Source of the DNA: Ceratobasidium sp. AG-K
Taxonomy: Eukaryota > Basidiomycota > Agaricomycetes > Cantharellales > Ceratobasidiaceae
DNA length: 64,000 nt
Assembly: GCA_037039685.1 (NCBI GenBank)
Contig: JAWNGF010000001.1
Span: 6,944,001 to 7,008,000, forward strand
Reading direction: 5' to 3'
Below are positions 1-12,335 of the stretch, piece after piece; the first letter of the stretch is position 1, and each line of letters opens with the position of its first letter. The translations under genes were made by a program, and so were the position numbers. The notes beneath the pieces were generated by a model. That model searched no databases. It saw nothing but the letters and a program-made list of their open reading frames with translations, and was not told the DNA's origin.

Positions 1-3000
1 ACCAGCTCGCTAATGCGTGTGGCTCCGTGATACAGCATGGAGAGGGTGTTCCATAGGAAGTCAGCCGCCGTTGCACAAATCTAGTAACGCGGGTTTCACG
101 GCTCGGGACTGTCACTAGAGACGCGGTGCAATTCATATTAATTTTCCTATCTGGCTGCCGGAAGTGGAACGTATATGTGTACTCAATGCCAGCTAATGAT
201 GGCGAGAGCAAGGAATGGGAGTACGAAGGAATGCATCAAGGACGATGTAATATTATTGATTTATACGGTTGACTTTGACTTTATGTTCGTTGATGGCCTT
301 CGATCCCCAAAGCAACACCCGCTGCTCCCCATGGATGACATGAACTTCGTTTGAGGAGAGGAGCGTGCGTTTACCGGTGGCCCTCCACGAATTCCATGAC
401 CCTCCCCATATCGAACAGCTACCCTCAGTGTCATTTACCGAGCCCCGACAGAGTATAAGGGCTCCAATTAATGCTATGCAGTTTCAAGGCCAAAGAAGGT
501 CATAGTACTGGTGAGCAGACCGGTCATTTTCACCAACGCCGCAGGTGGGGGACGAATCGACGACGCACACTCGGGCGCGGGTAAGAGGAGACGGGTCTTG
601 TCCAGACGCTGGATGTTACCTGAAGTGTCCCCAGTTTATTGTTTCGTCAGTTCGGGATCCACCTGGCCAGTCTGCCGGTTGACCAACAACTACGCCAACA
701 CGACAGGTCCTGCGGAATCTTACCAACTTGCCCCAACCCATGTAACGGATGCGTTACCGCTTACGAGAGGTTGTGGAGGAGCCACGCGCGGCGTGGCTGT
801 AGGATTCCTTGTATGCGCATGTATTGGCCTGGTGTCCTTTAAGCGACCCGATTCCCCTTCTGTTCCCCCGTCCTCGTCCTTATTCATGATATCGACTGTG
901 TTAAGGCTTGTCATTGACTGCGACTACGTTGCATAGACTATCTAAGATACATCGGTAATACGAGAACCTAACAACTTACTAGTCAACCAACCTGTTGTTG
1001 GAGTTCTCAGTTCACAGGATTTTCTTCGAGTGGTACCTTGATAAGTACTTTGTTGTGCATGTTGGGGCTCATAGACTTCAAGATTCGCTAGAAAGATCAC
1101 ACCGGAGGTCATTTGGCACGGCTGATGCCCGAACATCCATTCCGGTGACGTGCCTATAGCGACATACTCTGAACGCGTCGAAAGTTTGGCTCCCCTTCTC
1201 ATCATAGCCAACACCCACCGCTTGGTTCATGAAGCCGCTCATATCACGAACACTACCACTTTTGGCTAATCAACCTAACACTTGGCTCCATATTGTCTTA
1301 ATGCCTTAAACGGTCGCCCCGGTTACTTATATTATGATGTCCCAACTGCGTTTATTCCCGAGACCTTGCACCGGGTCTGTCTACGTATCTATTTACACTA
1401 GGTTATTGGACTGTTTGATCCTTCCGGGGGAGGCCTGTTGGTGCACGACCTACTTTTAGCGAATGCCCGGTCATCCGGGTCCACATGCCTCGCTCTATAG
1501 CCAGCGATATTTCCCATCTCGCGGGTAGTATTGTGGTATCGACTAGGAATCGATAAGAAATTTGGCAGAGGTGCACGGTAGGCGTTCACGGGAATAGCTT
1601 TTCCGGGCCCGGTCTCCCTAGTTCATCCCACCGAACAGCAAGTAGCAAGAGAGTACCCCGCGACAAGTCGCCAGTTGTTGTGCAAACTGAACGACAATAG
1701 ACCTGTGATCTGTACTCGCTACTAGGGTTAAGCACGATATCCTCCATGTATTCTTTGACCGGCATACGCATAATTAGAAAGTAAAGGCACATGAGGCGGG
1801 TTTTGTATACGGCGCATGACTGGCCTGGACGCATACAGCGATCTACGAGTCCTCGAATCACCACACATAAAATTCCTGGAGTAATGGTCTGAATATCTCT
1901 ATATATTCACGCTTCTAAACGCCCACGATAGGTGCGCTCAGTTGCTCAACTTGGTTGAACACAGTATCAATCCACCCTTCGTTAGCGAACGCCTTGAGAC
2001 TACCAGGGGTACTCGCTTTCTCATCAATGATAACTCTAGTCTCGTGGCTCGCGTTGGTTCAGCCGGTTGAAACGACAGCCTTTTGCAAAGCATATATATT
2101 ATTCCGCGATACAGTACAAAAATACGTCACGCGAGAAGTCAGCTGTCGTCATTGGAAATGTAATGACTCATTGTATAGGTTCAAGAATTTTTGTTTTCGT
2201 GGCTCGGGCTGGCTATTGCGGGGATGCGTGACGCACTCGTAGTCTCATTAGAAGGTGTCTGGGGCGCGCATACAGCCCATCGTTTCCGACATGGGCGCGA
2301 GCTTCCTCCAAGCAGCGTTTAGCCGCATCATGACATCAGAAACCTCCCATCGGCCACTGTTGTTGGGAATTGCAAACCAACACCTCGGAGATGAGTTTGG
2401 GGGCACTGGGAGATGGGTGCATGCGCTAACACAGGCTCAGACCAAAGTCGGATTACTGGCCGCCTCAAAGTAGTATTCCTCCGCGAGAGCTGTTCGCAAC
2501 GATCTATTGGCACCTTGCGTTCTTTCAATTCATCTCCGAAGTACGGGCGAGCTCAACAAATTATTTTTTCGTTAGCGTTCTAGATTTTTGGATCGCACAA
2601 TGTACGTCAAAAGTCCCTGGTGCATGCTATTTGACAAAGTCCCACACTCTGACGAAGTGCTTCAATTCACACTTAAGTTTTAATCGCTCATGGCATGGTC
2701 TTGCTCCCATGCTCAAACGAAAGAGATCTAGTCAATTGCGCCAAATGTATAAACAAACTACGTGTCCAGTAGCATCTGGCTTCGTAAAAAATGCGTAGAA
2801 ACCCCCTTAGCCTGTCTCCGTCCTAAACACTTCCTCAGTTGCTCGTACCCTGGTGGCTCCAACTAGATCCATTTGTATAATCTGGTGCTATGGCTGCATT
2901 ATGGTGGATATTTTCAATCGGTTAGTGGATCTGTTCGGCCATGCTAGGCACGAGTTACTAACCCAAGTTACCATCAGTAAACATCCAGTAATTCAGCTGC

Positions 3001-3651
3001 CTTTCCTCATTGGTAGTGATATGTTGGGCCTCGTTATTCGTATTTTAGTAGTTAATGAGACCGTCAACGAGAGCAATGTCAGTGCTGGTCCGTGAGTGAT
3101 ATCGTGAGTAACTTGCCCGATATTGATGTTATTAATTCGTACTTCCCGTTGCGCAGAGGGGAAGTGTCTCGCGGCAAATCCTCAGCCGTTGTGCAAATTG
3201 AATAACTAACTCCGCAGTTTGAATTCACTGCCAGGTTGATGCAGAGCCTCTTCTATGCGCTCCTCTGGACTGCGTGCGTACAACCGGAAGATGGGCACAT
3301 GAGTAGCATTTGCGCATGCTCTATTTGGTCGCTTGAGTTTTCGCAAAAGTCTTGGTGTTGGACTTTTTCTGGGTCTATAGTTCTATATCATGTACTTTGA
3401 CTTGCCAATCTAGCAAATATCTGTATGCGTGGGGGCTCATTGTGGCATGCATATGGTTGGCGAAAGTCGATGAAATATGCAACCTGAGTTTCTAGAACGA
3501 TAGATTAGGATCTTATCAAGTCTAGACCACGTGCAAATACCTCACGCATTGGGTTGCATGACGCAGTTTGGCCCCAGCGGCCCCGTCAGGTGCATTATTG
3601 GCTTCCCTTCTCAACCACATCCGCAGCCCAGCTTGTACGACACACGACACG
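1..3651. other. Gene-free left flank, about 3.6 kb
   Basis: No reading frame here resembles a known family, and none chains into a multi-exon model by plausible splice sites. The longest open stretches (about 140 codons near 511-936, 95 codons near 1955-2242) lack an ATG-led, family-like sequence. Base composition is near even, and no transposon ends, tandem repeat or low-complexity tract was seen. It could be an old decayed repeat or a true intergenic gap. Confidence 0.6.
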
Positions 3652-4478
3652 ATGGCCACGCAACGAAAACCAAGCAGTGTTCCCAGGACTCAGGAGGAGA
3701 AACAAGCCAAGGCGCTCGAGAAATACAATGATACAGATGGTCATTTCTCACTTGTCAGGTTAGTATTCTAAGTTTCTTTCAGTGTTGCACCTAAAATTTT
3801 GGATATACAGGAACTTTCGCCTCGCGGATCTCGTCACAATTATGAACGGATTTTGCGGTTCATTTTCCATCTTCTCGTCTGCGCGCTTCCTCATCACCCA
3901 AGACGAATCCCAGCTCTACGCAGCCCTAGCATTCCCACTTGCTGGGCTCATGTTTGATTTCTTTGACGGCAAGGTTGCGCGTTGGCGCCAGAGCTCTAGC
4001 CTGCTCGGACAGGAGCTCGACAGTCTGGCAGACTTGGTACGTCATTCGGGTGTAATACCCAATATTACGCTAATTGAAACTTTTAGATTTCGTTTGGTGT
4101 CGCTCCTGCGCTATTGGCATTCACAATTGGTTTCCGCACACTCCTCGACCAAGTTGTGCTCACCGTGTTCATCTGTTGTGGCCTCGCACGTCTCGCTCGG
4201 TTCAACGCCACAGTCGCCTCTGTCCCCAAAGACGAGTCGGGCAAGTCCAAGTACTTTGAAGGCCTTCCGATTCCGTCGTCTCTCACTCTGGTCGGACTGA
4301 TGACCTACTGGGTGCGTCAGGCTGGACCGAACTCCCAGGGGGGCAGGGCCTCCCTCTCGGCATCATTCGGCTCTGGGGCGAAGTGGACGGAAACGGTGAG
4401 GTTCACACCGCCGCGGTTGTCTTTGGTTGCTGGGCTGCGGCGATGGTGAGCAAGACGCTCCATGTGCCCAAGCCATAA
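3652..4478 (+). CDS. CHO1: CDP-diacylglycerol--serine O-phosphatidyltransferase (phosphatidylserine synthase), apparent frameshift near the end
   Basis: Makes phosphatidylserine from CDP-diacylglycerol and serine in the ER membrane. Three exons are readable: 3652-3758, 3811-4036 and 4087 onward. Exon 2 carries the CDP-alcohol phosphatidyltransferase signature, DG-x2-AR-x8-G-x3-D-x3-D, in 'DGKVAR...GQELDSLAD'. Exon 3 opens with ISFGVAPA and keeps LARLARFNA and the GLPIP motif typical of fungal enzymes. After GLMTYWV the open frame turns into an unrelated tail stopping at 4449. One extra G at 4320-4321 would restore a conserved end (GWTELPGG..., closing in [11 protein letters not shown]) that stops at 4476-4478. 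The ATG was chosen because the frame leads directly into the conserved HFSLVRNFRLAD junction across intron 1. Confidence 0.88.
4320..4321 (+). other. Apparent 1-base deletion in phosphatidylserine synthase
   Basis: The GG doublet in 'tcaggctgg' would need to be GGG for the conserved C-terminal frame to stay open. Both frames are open around the site, and only the shifted frame looks like the family. No intron of usual size explains the shift. Confidence 0.7.
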
Positions 4479-4672
4479 TGGAACAGACATGCACATTTGG
4501 GATACACGAAAATACGGGCACTGCCTCGGCCGTTATATCCAGTAATTGTAACTTATATCACATTACCTCGCCGTGAATCCACACACGATGTTTTGTATCG
4601 AATAGTATTGACTCTACAAATAGGCGTGATAAAAGTTACTGTACATGAGTGGTGAGGTCGTTGTCTAGCATT

Positions 4673-7088
4673 TCACGGTTGAGTAACTGGAGCGGGCGTG
4701 AACACATCACCCAGAGGGATTAACGTCTGATTCACGGCACTCGGTTGGCCTTGGGGCACATTGGCGTCAGCGCTCTCCATTTTAACGTCTTGTACTTGAA
4801 CCTGCTCATCCCAGGTATAAGTATCTAGTGTCCGCATGATGGTCTGGCGCTCCAACACCGTCCTCCCCTCCTGGTTCTTTGATCGACGGGTTTTTATAAT
4901 CGTATCAATCTTGGTTTGAAGTTCGGCCGCGTCCGGAGTATCTTCAGACACCAGCTTGGAGTCGGTCGCATCCTCTTCCTGGATTGAGGCAGGATCAACC
5001 CAGCAGGTACTGTCTGCCGAGTCGCGCCTGATCTCAACCCATGGTTGAGGTGCGAAATTGCGAAACACAGCAGCCAACTCGGGCGCGGCTCCATTTGGCT
5101 TGGCCTCCTCCACGGCCTCGGTGCTAGCTGCAACAAACACAGGAGTGACTGTCCTCTTTCGCTTTGCGACAGCTCCGTTTGTAGGCGCCGGTGCAGGCGG
5201 CGCACCCTCCCCGTCCGAATCTAGCCCGCGTGCGTTCCTCACTCGCCATCTCAGCTCCCGTGCAAGTGCTCCCGGTTCACGAATCCGATCTCCTGGGACG
5301 TTCTCCCGAGCATCCTTTCCTGAGCCTTTCTCGATGGACCGCGCTTCGGCTACCAAAAAGGTTGCGAGTGCGGCCAGGCCTTCGAGTACCCGCGCGGGAA
5401 ACTCTTCTTTGGCTTTGAGGTCGCGAACGTATTTGTCAGCTGCATACCAGCACATTCTATAAATATATTTGAGCATGCGGTCGTTTGAAAGAATATGAAT
5501 GCATACTTGGTGAAGAAAGGGAATCGGAATTTTTTGGGCACGCGAGTCGATATTTCAATGTCGCGTATTCGTAGCTCTGCTGATGTGTCAGCTATGAGGT
5601 GATCGAGTGGCTGAATACTCACGAGTGGCGATGTTGTACGAGTGTAAGAAGTTGCCTCCAAACACCAATGAATCCTCTGGCGTATACTAGACGAAGATTA
5701 ACAGGAGCTAGCAGTGTTTGCGGGTTGGCGACTTACGACACAGTGTATCCAGCCGGTAGGTATTATCCTGGTATGACGTTTAGCCTATAGACTTATCACA
5801 ACAAACACCAACTCACATTGTATTGCCCGCAGTGAGCTCCACTTTGACGACCTTGTCGACAATATCACCCAGCCAAGTGGTGCTTTGGTTCTCGCTACCC
5901 GACCATCTCTCGTACGCGCTTAGGTTGGCAGGTGTCGGTTTCACAAAATAGAACACCTGGGGAACTTTATTAGTGCCTGATCGACCAGACTAACTCTAAA
6001 CGTCATTCACCTTGGAGCCTTTTAGAATATGATAGTATACTGAGCTGCCGGCAAAATCGACATGCCAGTCCTAGTGTAGTGTGAGCCAAGTTCCAAGCCA
6101 AGTCGGCGCTACTCACCGTCCAACACCGGGCAACGCTCATCAGGCAGTACAGCTGAACCTTGGGGAACTGTCCCTTGCCTTTCTTTGCAGCAGGCCAAAC
6201 GTGCTCCACCCAGTCAATCTCCCGTACCAGTCGTGGCGGGGTGATCTGCTCGGCCAGCGGCGTCCCAGTCACTTCCAACGAAATGACATTTCGAATCTTT
6301 TCGCGCTTGGCTTCCGGGGTATTATAATACTCTGCCCACGAGCCTAGCGTCCAGCCAGGAGACGCAGACTGCGACGCCACATCTGAAAACAAATGAGCCA
6401 CCACCCACACGCAAACCACCCAACGCACCAATCACCTCGACGGGCGTATCAGCCCCGACCAACTCGACCACATTATTGATCGTAAACTCCCCACTGGGCA
6501 TCGTCATTCCCAATCCTTCCGCCTGCTCAATCACCACAGGCTCGGTCATGGCCGTTGGATCGTGCTCGACCCACTCCCGGGTGAGTTCGGAGCCTTGCAT
6601 GCGGCGAAACGAGTCGGGGTGGATCGTCTTGTCGCGGAGAATGTGTAACCACCGATCGGGGTCGCTTTGGTCGCTCGGAATGCCAGCCTCGATATTGGCA
6701 TAGTCGAGTCGGGCGCGCTTGCGTGAGGATTTCCGGGTGGGCAGGACAGTGATCTGGAGCTCTGGGTTGGCAGCGCGGCATGTTTTGCAGTACCTAGCAA
6801 GAAATGAGTTGCGATTGACACAAATAATGGCTAGCTCGATCACACCCCAGGGCATACATCGAACCAGACCTACCACTTGTCCACAAGAGTAATGTCGCCC
6901 CCTTCACTTACGCAGTCCCAGTGGAACCACGTCCCGCAGTTCTCGCATTCAGCCCAGACGGTTTTCGCCTTGCTCCCCACTGCTGAATCAGGCTTGCAGG
7001 CTGCACATCTGTCCCATGATTCTTCGGATTGTGAGCGTTTATCGTCGGGTTTGGATGCTGTGAGTCGAGACGATCTGCGAGTCGCCAT
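4673..7088 (-). CDS. JHD1: JmjC/PHD-finger histone H3K36 demethylase, JHD1 (KDM2) type
   Basis: Nuclear Fe(II)/2-oxoglutarate-dependent lysine demethylase; the family removes methyl groups from histone H3 K36. Exon 1 (start at 7088) encodes a basic N-terminus and most of a PHD finger (CAAC, CENC, WFHWDC); the last pair, WYCKTC, comes from exon 2. The JmjC core around 6010-6100 reads [14 protein letters not shown], holding the HxD iron ligands. It continues with [19 protein letters not shown] and [19 protein letters not shown] (5820-5960), then FGGNFLHS near 5640. A helical C-terminal exon (4673-5460) ends in a long, low-conservation charged tail. The gene has several short introns. Domain order PHD then JmjC matches fungal Jhd1 rather than KDM4 or KDM5. 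Substrate is by family. The neighbour upstream is in the same orientation, 169 bp away. Confidence 0.85.
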
Positions 7089-7257
7089 TGACGGTGCTGA
7101 ACTTGGAGCGAGGAGAGACGATGTGGCACGTGATCATGTGACAAGGTAACAAACTTTGATGATGGCAAGCAAGTTTGCACAGATTTATGCTATAAAATAC
7201 ATTGAGCTGGAGGTACATTTAATTATAGCAAGATTGAGAAGGTCTCGTCTAGGTAAT

Positions 7258-7824
7258 CTATTGAACGGCGTAATCGGCTCGAAGTAGTAAAACACACGTC
7301 GAGAATAGTAACAACGCGACAATAACAACAACAATCTCGGTAAGTCTAACGAGAGGTTAGTCACACGCCCGCCGTAACTGATAGGACTTACTTGAACCCT
7401 CCCACAAACGCCCGCTCTTGAAGCAACCCTTTCAGGTCCGATTCGTACCCAAGCCATCCCGAGATTATGGCGAGAATAGATACCGCGGCGTAGATGGAGC
7501 CGAGGGGAAGGGCGGCATCCCCGCCTGACCGGCCGTCATCGTTGTCATCGTCGGGATTAGGCAATCGGGCTTTGAGAAGCAGCGATGCCGATAAAACAAA
7601 CAACACGAGACCCAGGCGTGAGAATGAGAGAAGCGTGCGCTCGATGGCTGGAAACTATTAGACGAGTTTACGGAAGCCCGTGTGTACTCACTGCAATAAT
7701 CTCGCGCGGCGCTGCCTACATTGGGCACAAAAGAAGAGTTTGATGACGACCTGCCCGAACTCCTTGCGGGGGAATGTTCCTCGATACCACGCTCCGTGGC
7801 ATTCAATGTCTGGTTGCTAGCCAT
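7258..7824 (-). CDS. DUF202-domain small membrane protein
   Basis: Three exons give a protein of about 150 residues. The N-terminus is Ser/Asn-rich and soluble. After RDYC the first splice leads into 'TIERTLLSFSRLGLVLF', which matches the DUF202 signature (ERTFL-x-W-x-R-x-x-L). A hydrophobic stretch (LVLFVLSASLLL) follows, then a charged NPDDDNDDG loop, a second membrane segment (SIYAAVSILAIISGWLGY) and, in the last exon, a third (EIVVVIVALLLFSTCVLLL), stopping at 7258-7260. Three membrane helices are what the family has. The function of eukaryotic DUF202 proteins is poorly known; a related domain occurs in the VTC polyphosphate complex. The gene shares a 170-bp divergent promoter with the chitin synthase regulator. 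Confidence 0.72.
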
Positions 7825-7994
7825 TGAAATTAAATGAATTGTATAATGGTGGTGGATATAGTTAGAGACGTGGGATCATGTGACAGGCTCCAGATAGGGC
7901 TTCTCTTGAACCAAACGGCGCTCGACTCGACCGTTTTAAGAAAACTCGCGCGTGCCACCACTGTACTTTTCCCCAGCTCGATAGAGAATCCGTG
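7825..7994. promoter_or_regulatory. Divergent promoter between DUF202 protein and SKT5
   Basis: 170 bp separate two start codons that point away from each other. The right half is pyrimidine-rich (ccaccactgtacttttcccc) just before the SKT5 start, common for fungal promoters. No TATA box was identified. Confidence 0.45.
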
Positions 7995-10230
7995 ATGCCC
8001 AACACTCCCCCTCCTCCGAGAGCATCAGAGGACTATGGCCATCTAGACGACTACTACGGACTTGCCTATGACGACCCAGAGCCGCCCGCGCCCGCACCAG
8101 CACCAGCACCAGCCCCGAGCCTGAAGGATGGAGTCATGAACGGACAGTCAGGGGCACCGCCTCGACAGACAAGTCTTCAAGAGCCAGAGATGGGTGGGTC
8201 ACTAACATCGCGTCATGTTCTGCGCTCACTGGACGACAGTCAACAGATCTCTTATGCAACACGCTAACCGATCGACGCCAGCACTTCCTTCCCACCCGCG
8301 TGACACCGGCCATGAGCCCCCGCTTCCCAACCGCCAGTTCCCGCCGCCCGCATATGACCCATCCGACCTGTCGTTCAACGCGATGCACATAAACGACCCC
8401 GTCCAGAGGGCAGGAACATCCATGAGCTATCGCTCTGGTGACCCCCGAGCAGACCCCATTCCACGCGCTGGGACGTCCATGTCGCATCGCATGCCTCCAC
8501 CACGGGGCGCATCTGCTTTTCCACCCCAGGGGATGCCACCTCAGCAATGGCGCGGTCCACCAGCTGGCTACCACGACGGCGCTTCAGTCTACTCGGGCGG
8601 CGCCTCAGTCTACTCGGGTGGCTCCGACGATCGAGCCAGCGTCTACTCGGGCGACCGTGGATACAACCAGATGGTCCCCTATGGCCACCACCCTGCTGGT
8701 CCCAGCTGGCACGGCCACCCGCCCCCTGGCCATCATCCCCCACCCGGCCAGTACGGCGTGCCCCCGATAATGGCATGTACGCCGCCTCGTATGCTGGCCT
8801 GGACCTTCCCCCCGGCGCTCCCCAAGGCCCTCCGTCCGTATACATCCCCCCTGGCCAGGTTGCACCATACTACGGCCCTGGCCAGTCGGATGGCTTCCTG
8901 TCGCCTAGCCAATCCTCCATCGATATGCGAGGATCTTCCGCAGCCTCGATTCGCACCGACGACACGGGCGACGACTTTCAGATGCGTCCATCGCTCCAGC
9001 GCGCGGGCACCACCCTCTCCGTCGCGCCCAATACGAAAAAGACCAAGGCGATTGACGCGAGCCAGCTCCCGTACACGAAAGAATTCGTCGATTCCTATCG
9101 CGCTCGGATGAAAGAGGATCCAGACCCCGAGGCTCACTTCAACTATGCCAAGTATCTGATCGAGGCTGCGAAACGGATCGGTGAGGGGTCAGAGGATCAG
9201 CGATCTGTTCGTAAATACCGAGACACGTTGATTGGGGAGAGTCTCAAGGTCATTCGTAAACTTGCCACCACGGGCGAGACGTATGCCGATGCCCAATTCT
9301 TCCTCGCCAACTGCTGCGGTACCGGCATGCTCGGTCTCCAAGTCGATCACGAAAAGGCCTATCATCTATACATGCAAGCCGCCAAGCAAAACCACCCGCC
9401 GGCATGCTATCGCGTGGCGGTGTGCAACGAAATTGGCGCGGGGACCAAGAAGGATCCTCAACGCGCGTTTGCATTTTACACCAAGGCCGCGTCGCTCGGT
9501 GATACAGCCGCCATGTACAAGCTCGGAATGATCCACCTCCAAGGTCAGCTCATGCAGCCACGAAACCCCCGCCTGGGCGTACCGTGGCTCCGACGAGCCG
9601 CCGAACAAGCCGACGTCGAAAACCCACACGCGCTGCACGAGCTCGGACTGTTGCACGAGCAGCCCGGGTCTCAGGTCGTGGTGCACGATGAAGCGTACGC
9701 CAAGGACTTGTTTACGCGCGCCGCCCAGCTCGGGTTCGTTCGGTCCCAGTTTAAGCTCGGGACGGCGTACGAGTATGGCCAGTTGACGTGTCCGGTCGAT
9801 CCCAAGCGGTCGATTGCGTGGTATACCAAGGCCGCGCAGAAAGGCGATGCCGAGGCCGAGTTGGCGTTGAGCGGGTGGTACCTCACGGGAAGTGAGGGTG
9901 TATTGAAACAGAGCGATTCGGAGGCGTACTTGTGGGCGAGACGCGCGGCGAACAAGGGTCTGAGCAAGGCCGAGTATGCGGTGGGATACTATGCAGAGGT
10001 CGGGATTGGTTTGAAGGTTGATATTGAGTTTGCGAAACGGTGGTATATGCGGGCAGCAGGTACGTCACTTGCTTTTAATCTCATTCAAATCTGACCCTCG
10101 CACAGCTCAAGGAAACAAACGAGCCATGGCCCGCCTGACAGACCTCAAACGCGCTGGAAATCGACGCGTCGCACCGGGTGCACGACCGACTCGCGCACAA
10201 GCCAACAAGGAGGACTGTGTGATTGCCTGA
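7995..10230 (+). CDS. SKT5: Chitin synthase III activator with Sel1 repeats (SKT5/CHS4 family), apparent frameshift
   Basis: Activates and localises class IV chitin synthase at the plasma membrane and septum. Exon 1 (7995-8193) encodes a Pro/Ala-rich start with a PAPAPAPAPAP run. Exon 2 (from 8282) encodes a disordered region with repeated RAGTSMS and GASVYSGG units. The conserved part begins with YTKEFVDSYRARMKEDPDPEAH and has about seven Sel1/TPR-like repeats (for example AFAFYTKAASLGDTAAMYKLG). The last intron is 10060-10105, and the final exon ends in CVIA, a CaaX prenylation box as in the yeast protein. The N-terminal frame and the Sel1 frame differ by one base, joined at a run of five C at 8761-8765; a sixth C would give ...GQYGVPPDNGMYAASYAG. 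The start is the first ATG downstream of the pyrimidine-rich promoter. Confidence 0.88.
8761..8765 (+). other. Apparent 1-base deletion in SKT5 (C run)
   Basis: Five C residues sit where six would join the Pro/Gly/Tyr-rich N-terminal frame to the conserved Sel1 frame. Both sides keep the same compositional style (GQYGVP before, DNGMYAASYAG after), so the frames clearly belong to one protein. Confidence 0.72.
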
Positions 10231-10384
10231 GCTGTTATTTACCCAAGACACTTTTTTACTCTAGTACACTGCGCTATTGCTTTCCCCGTTTTGCACCATT
10301 TTTCGCTGGAGCTTTGGATGATGTTAATACTATGCAAATTACATTCTAGACTTCAATTTAGTGGTACAGTGCAGACAGGTTGGT

Positions 10385-11923
10385 TTACTTTTCGCTGAGT
10401 TCGGCGACACCAGGAAGGGTCTGTGGGATGTCAGTAGGGTCGAGGAGATGATGGATGGCCGCTCACCTTGCCCTCGAGGAGTTCCAAGCTGGCTCCTCCA
10501 CCGGTGCTAACGTGGCTCAGCTCGTCTTCCTTGCCGGCCTGTGCAACAACCGTAGCGGTATCTCCGCCACCGATAATGACAGTCGCACCCTTCTTGGCGG
10601 CCTCGACGTTGGCATTGAGGAGTGCCGTAGATCCCTCGGCGAATGCTGGGAACTCGAACACGCCCGGGGGACTGTCCCGGTGTCAGTTTCGGATAAATGC
10701 ATAGCTATGTGACCCACCCGTTCCAGAGGATCGTCTTGGCTTCGAGGACAGTCTGGCGGAAAAGTTCGCGCGACTTGGGGCCGGCATCGAGACCCATCCA
10801 ATCACCCTTGATACCCTCCTCGTCGGTCGCAGTACCAGTCTATGAGTGATTATCAGCCATACGTTCCTGTTTTCGTCGGAGTACCCACCTGGGCCTCCTT
10901 GTCAAACTTGTCAGCAGTGACATAGTCGACCGGGAAGACGACTTTGACGTTGTTGGCCTTGGCCTTTTCCAACAGTCCAGCAACCTTTTCAGAGCCAGCC
11001 TGGTCAAAGAGGGACTTGCCAATATCGACATTGTTCAACGTCTTCTTGAAGGTGAAAGCCATTCCACCACAGATGATGAGAGAGTTGACCTGCGCATACA
11101 CTCAGTCGCCGGTCTCAACAGACCGATTCGAGTCGCACCTTGTCGAGCATGTTCTCGATGAGCTGAATCTTGTCAGACACCTTGGCACCACCCAAAATCG
11201 CCAAAAACGGACGCTCGGGGCTCTCCAAAGCCTTGGCGAAGAATTCGAGCTCCTTCTTCATCAAGAAACCAGCAGCGCGTTGGGGGAGCTTGATCCCAAC
11301 CATGGACGAATGCGCACGGTGGGCGGTTCCAAACGCGTCATTGACATAGACGTCACCGAGCGCGGTCAGGCCCTCGCGGAACTTGGTCACGGCCGCGGGG
11401 TCGGCTTTGGTCTTGTTGCCTTGCTTGTCCTTGACCGAACCTTCTTCCTCGATGTGGAAGCGCAGGTTCTCGAGGAGGATGACGGAGCCTTTGGGAGCCT
11501 CATTGACGGCCTTTTCGACTTCGGGACCGACAGAGTCTTTGAGGAAGATGACGTCCTTGCCGTCGAGTTGCTTCGAGAGCTCCTCAGAGACAATCTTGAG
11601 CGAGTACTTCTCGACCACTTTGCCGTCCGGACGTCCGAGATGGGACATCAGGACGACCGCCTTTGCGCCTATGACATCATTGAGCCCACGTTCCGCAAAT
11701 GACATGGCACTTACCCTTCTCGAGCGCATACTTGATCGTCGGGAGAGCAGCTACAATGCGCTACGAGACGATCAGTCCAATCTTCGACGCATGTATTTCA
11801 TCTTACCGCCGGGTTGGTGATCTTGCCATCCTGAATCGGGACGTTAAAGTCGACGCGAATAAGCACGCGCTTGCCCTCGAGCGAACCGAGATCAGTAATG
11901 GATAGCTTGTTGGACAGAGACAT
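10385..11923 (-). CDS. PGK1: Phosphoglycerate kinase
   Basis: Glycolytic and gluconeogenic enzyme interconverting 1,3-bisphosphoglycerate + ADP and 3-phosphoglycerate + ATP in the cytosol. The first exon starts at 11923 and holds the family start ([16 protein letters not shown]). Later exons give [50 protein letters not shown], the nucleotide-binding GGGDTATVV, and [14 protein letters not shown]. The last small exon ends PGVAELSEK before the stop at 10385-10387. Introns after NPA, EKG and DKV are clear, with at least three more toward the 3' end. Catalytic-loop residues are intact. A long opposite-strand open frame within it (10944-11702) is a codon-bias shadow. Its stop lies 154 bp from the convergent SKT5 stop. 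Confidence 0.96.
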
Positions 11924-12335
11924 GGTGGTGTTGTGTGATGGAAAGACGCGGGTGGTGTGCAGCTTTAGCTGCAGATTTGAGCCGCGGGATGATTGTCTCT
12001 GGGGCGTTCCGGATCGTGAGAATATCGATTGTCCGTGTAATGCCGGTCGCGACTTGTGTAACCACCGCAAGTACCCATGATGTAACTAGTTCATCAGCCG
12101 TACAAGCGCACACGCCAAAATCTGTGATTTCGGTTAATATTCATAAACTTTGATTGGCATCGATCCAATATATTACATATCCAAGACACAACACAGTGAG
12201 CAGAATCAAAGCTACGTTACACACATCATTGCCAGTTTGTATGCGACGAATGTAATGACTTACCACTCAATTTAAACCTGCCCGTTTGGTTCAACAATTA
12301 GCATTCAGAAAATCGCTAGTTTGGCAATTGTGAAT
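11924..12335. promoter_or_regulatory. Upstream region of phosphoglycerate kinase
   Basis: 412 bp between the PGK1 start and the end of the next gene, both on the minus strand. Just before the ATG the minus strand reads cttccatcacacaacaccacc, a CA/CT-rich leader often seen before highly expressed fungal genes. No TATA box was seen. Confidence 0.4.

Noticed and set aside
511..936. 141-codon open frame in the left flank
   Set aside because: Starts with GTG rather than ATG, has no family-like motif, and overlaps other open frames of similar size; expected by chance.
61..3210. Weakly similar 'gttgtgcaaa'-type strings near 75, 1675 and 3190
   Set aside because: Only about 15-20 bases loosely match with gaps; not enough to call a repeat.
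10944..11702. 252-codon plus-strand open frame inside phosphoglycerate kinase
   Set aside because: It is antisense to strongly conserved PGK exons and reflects their codon bias.
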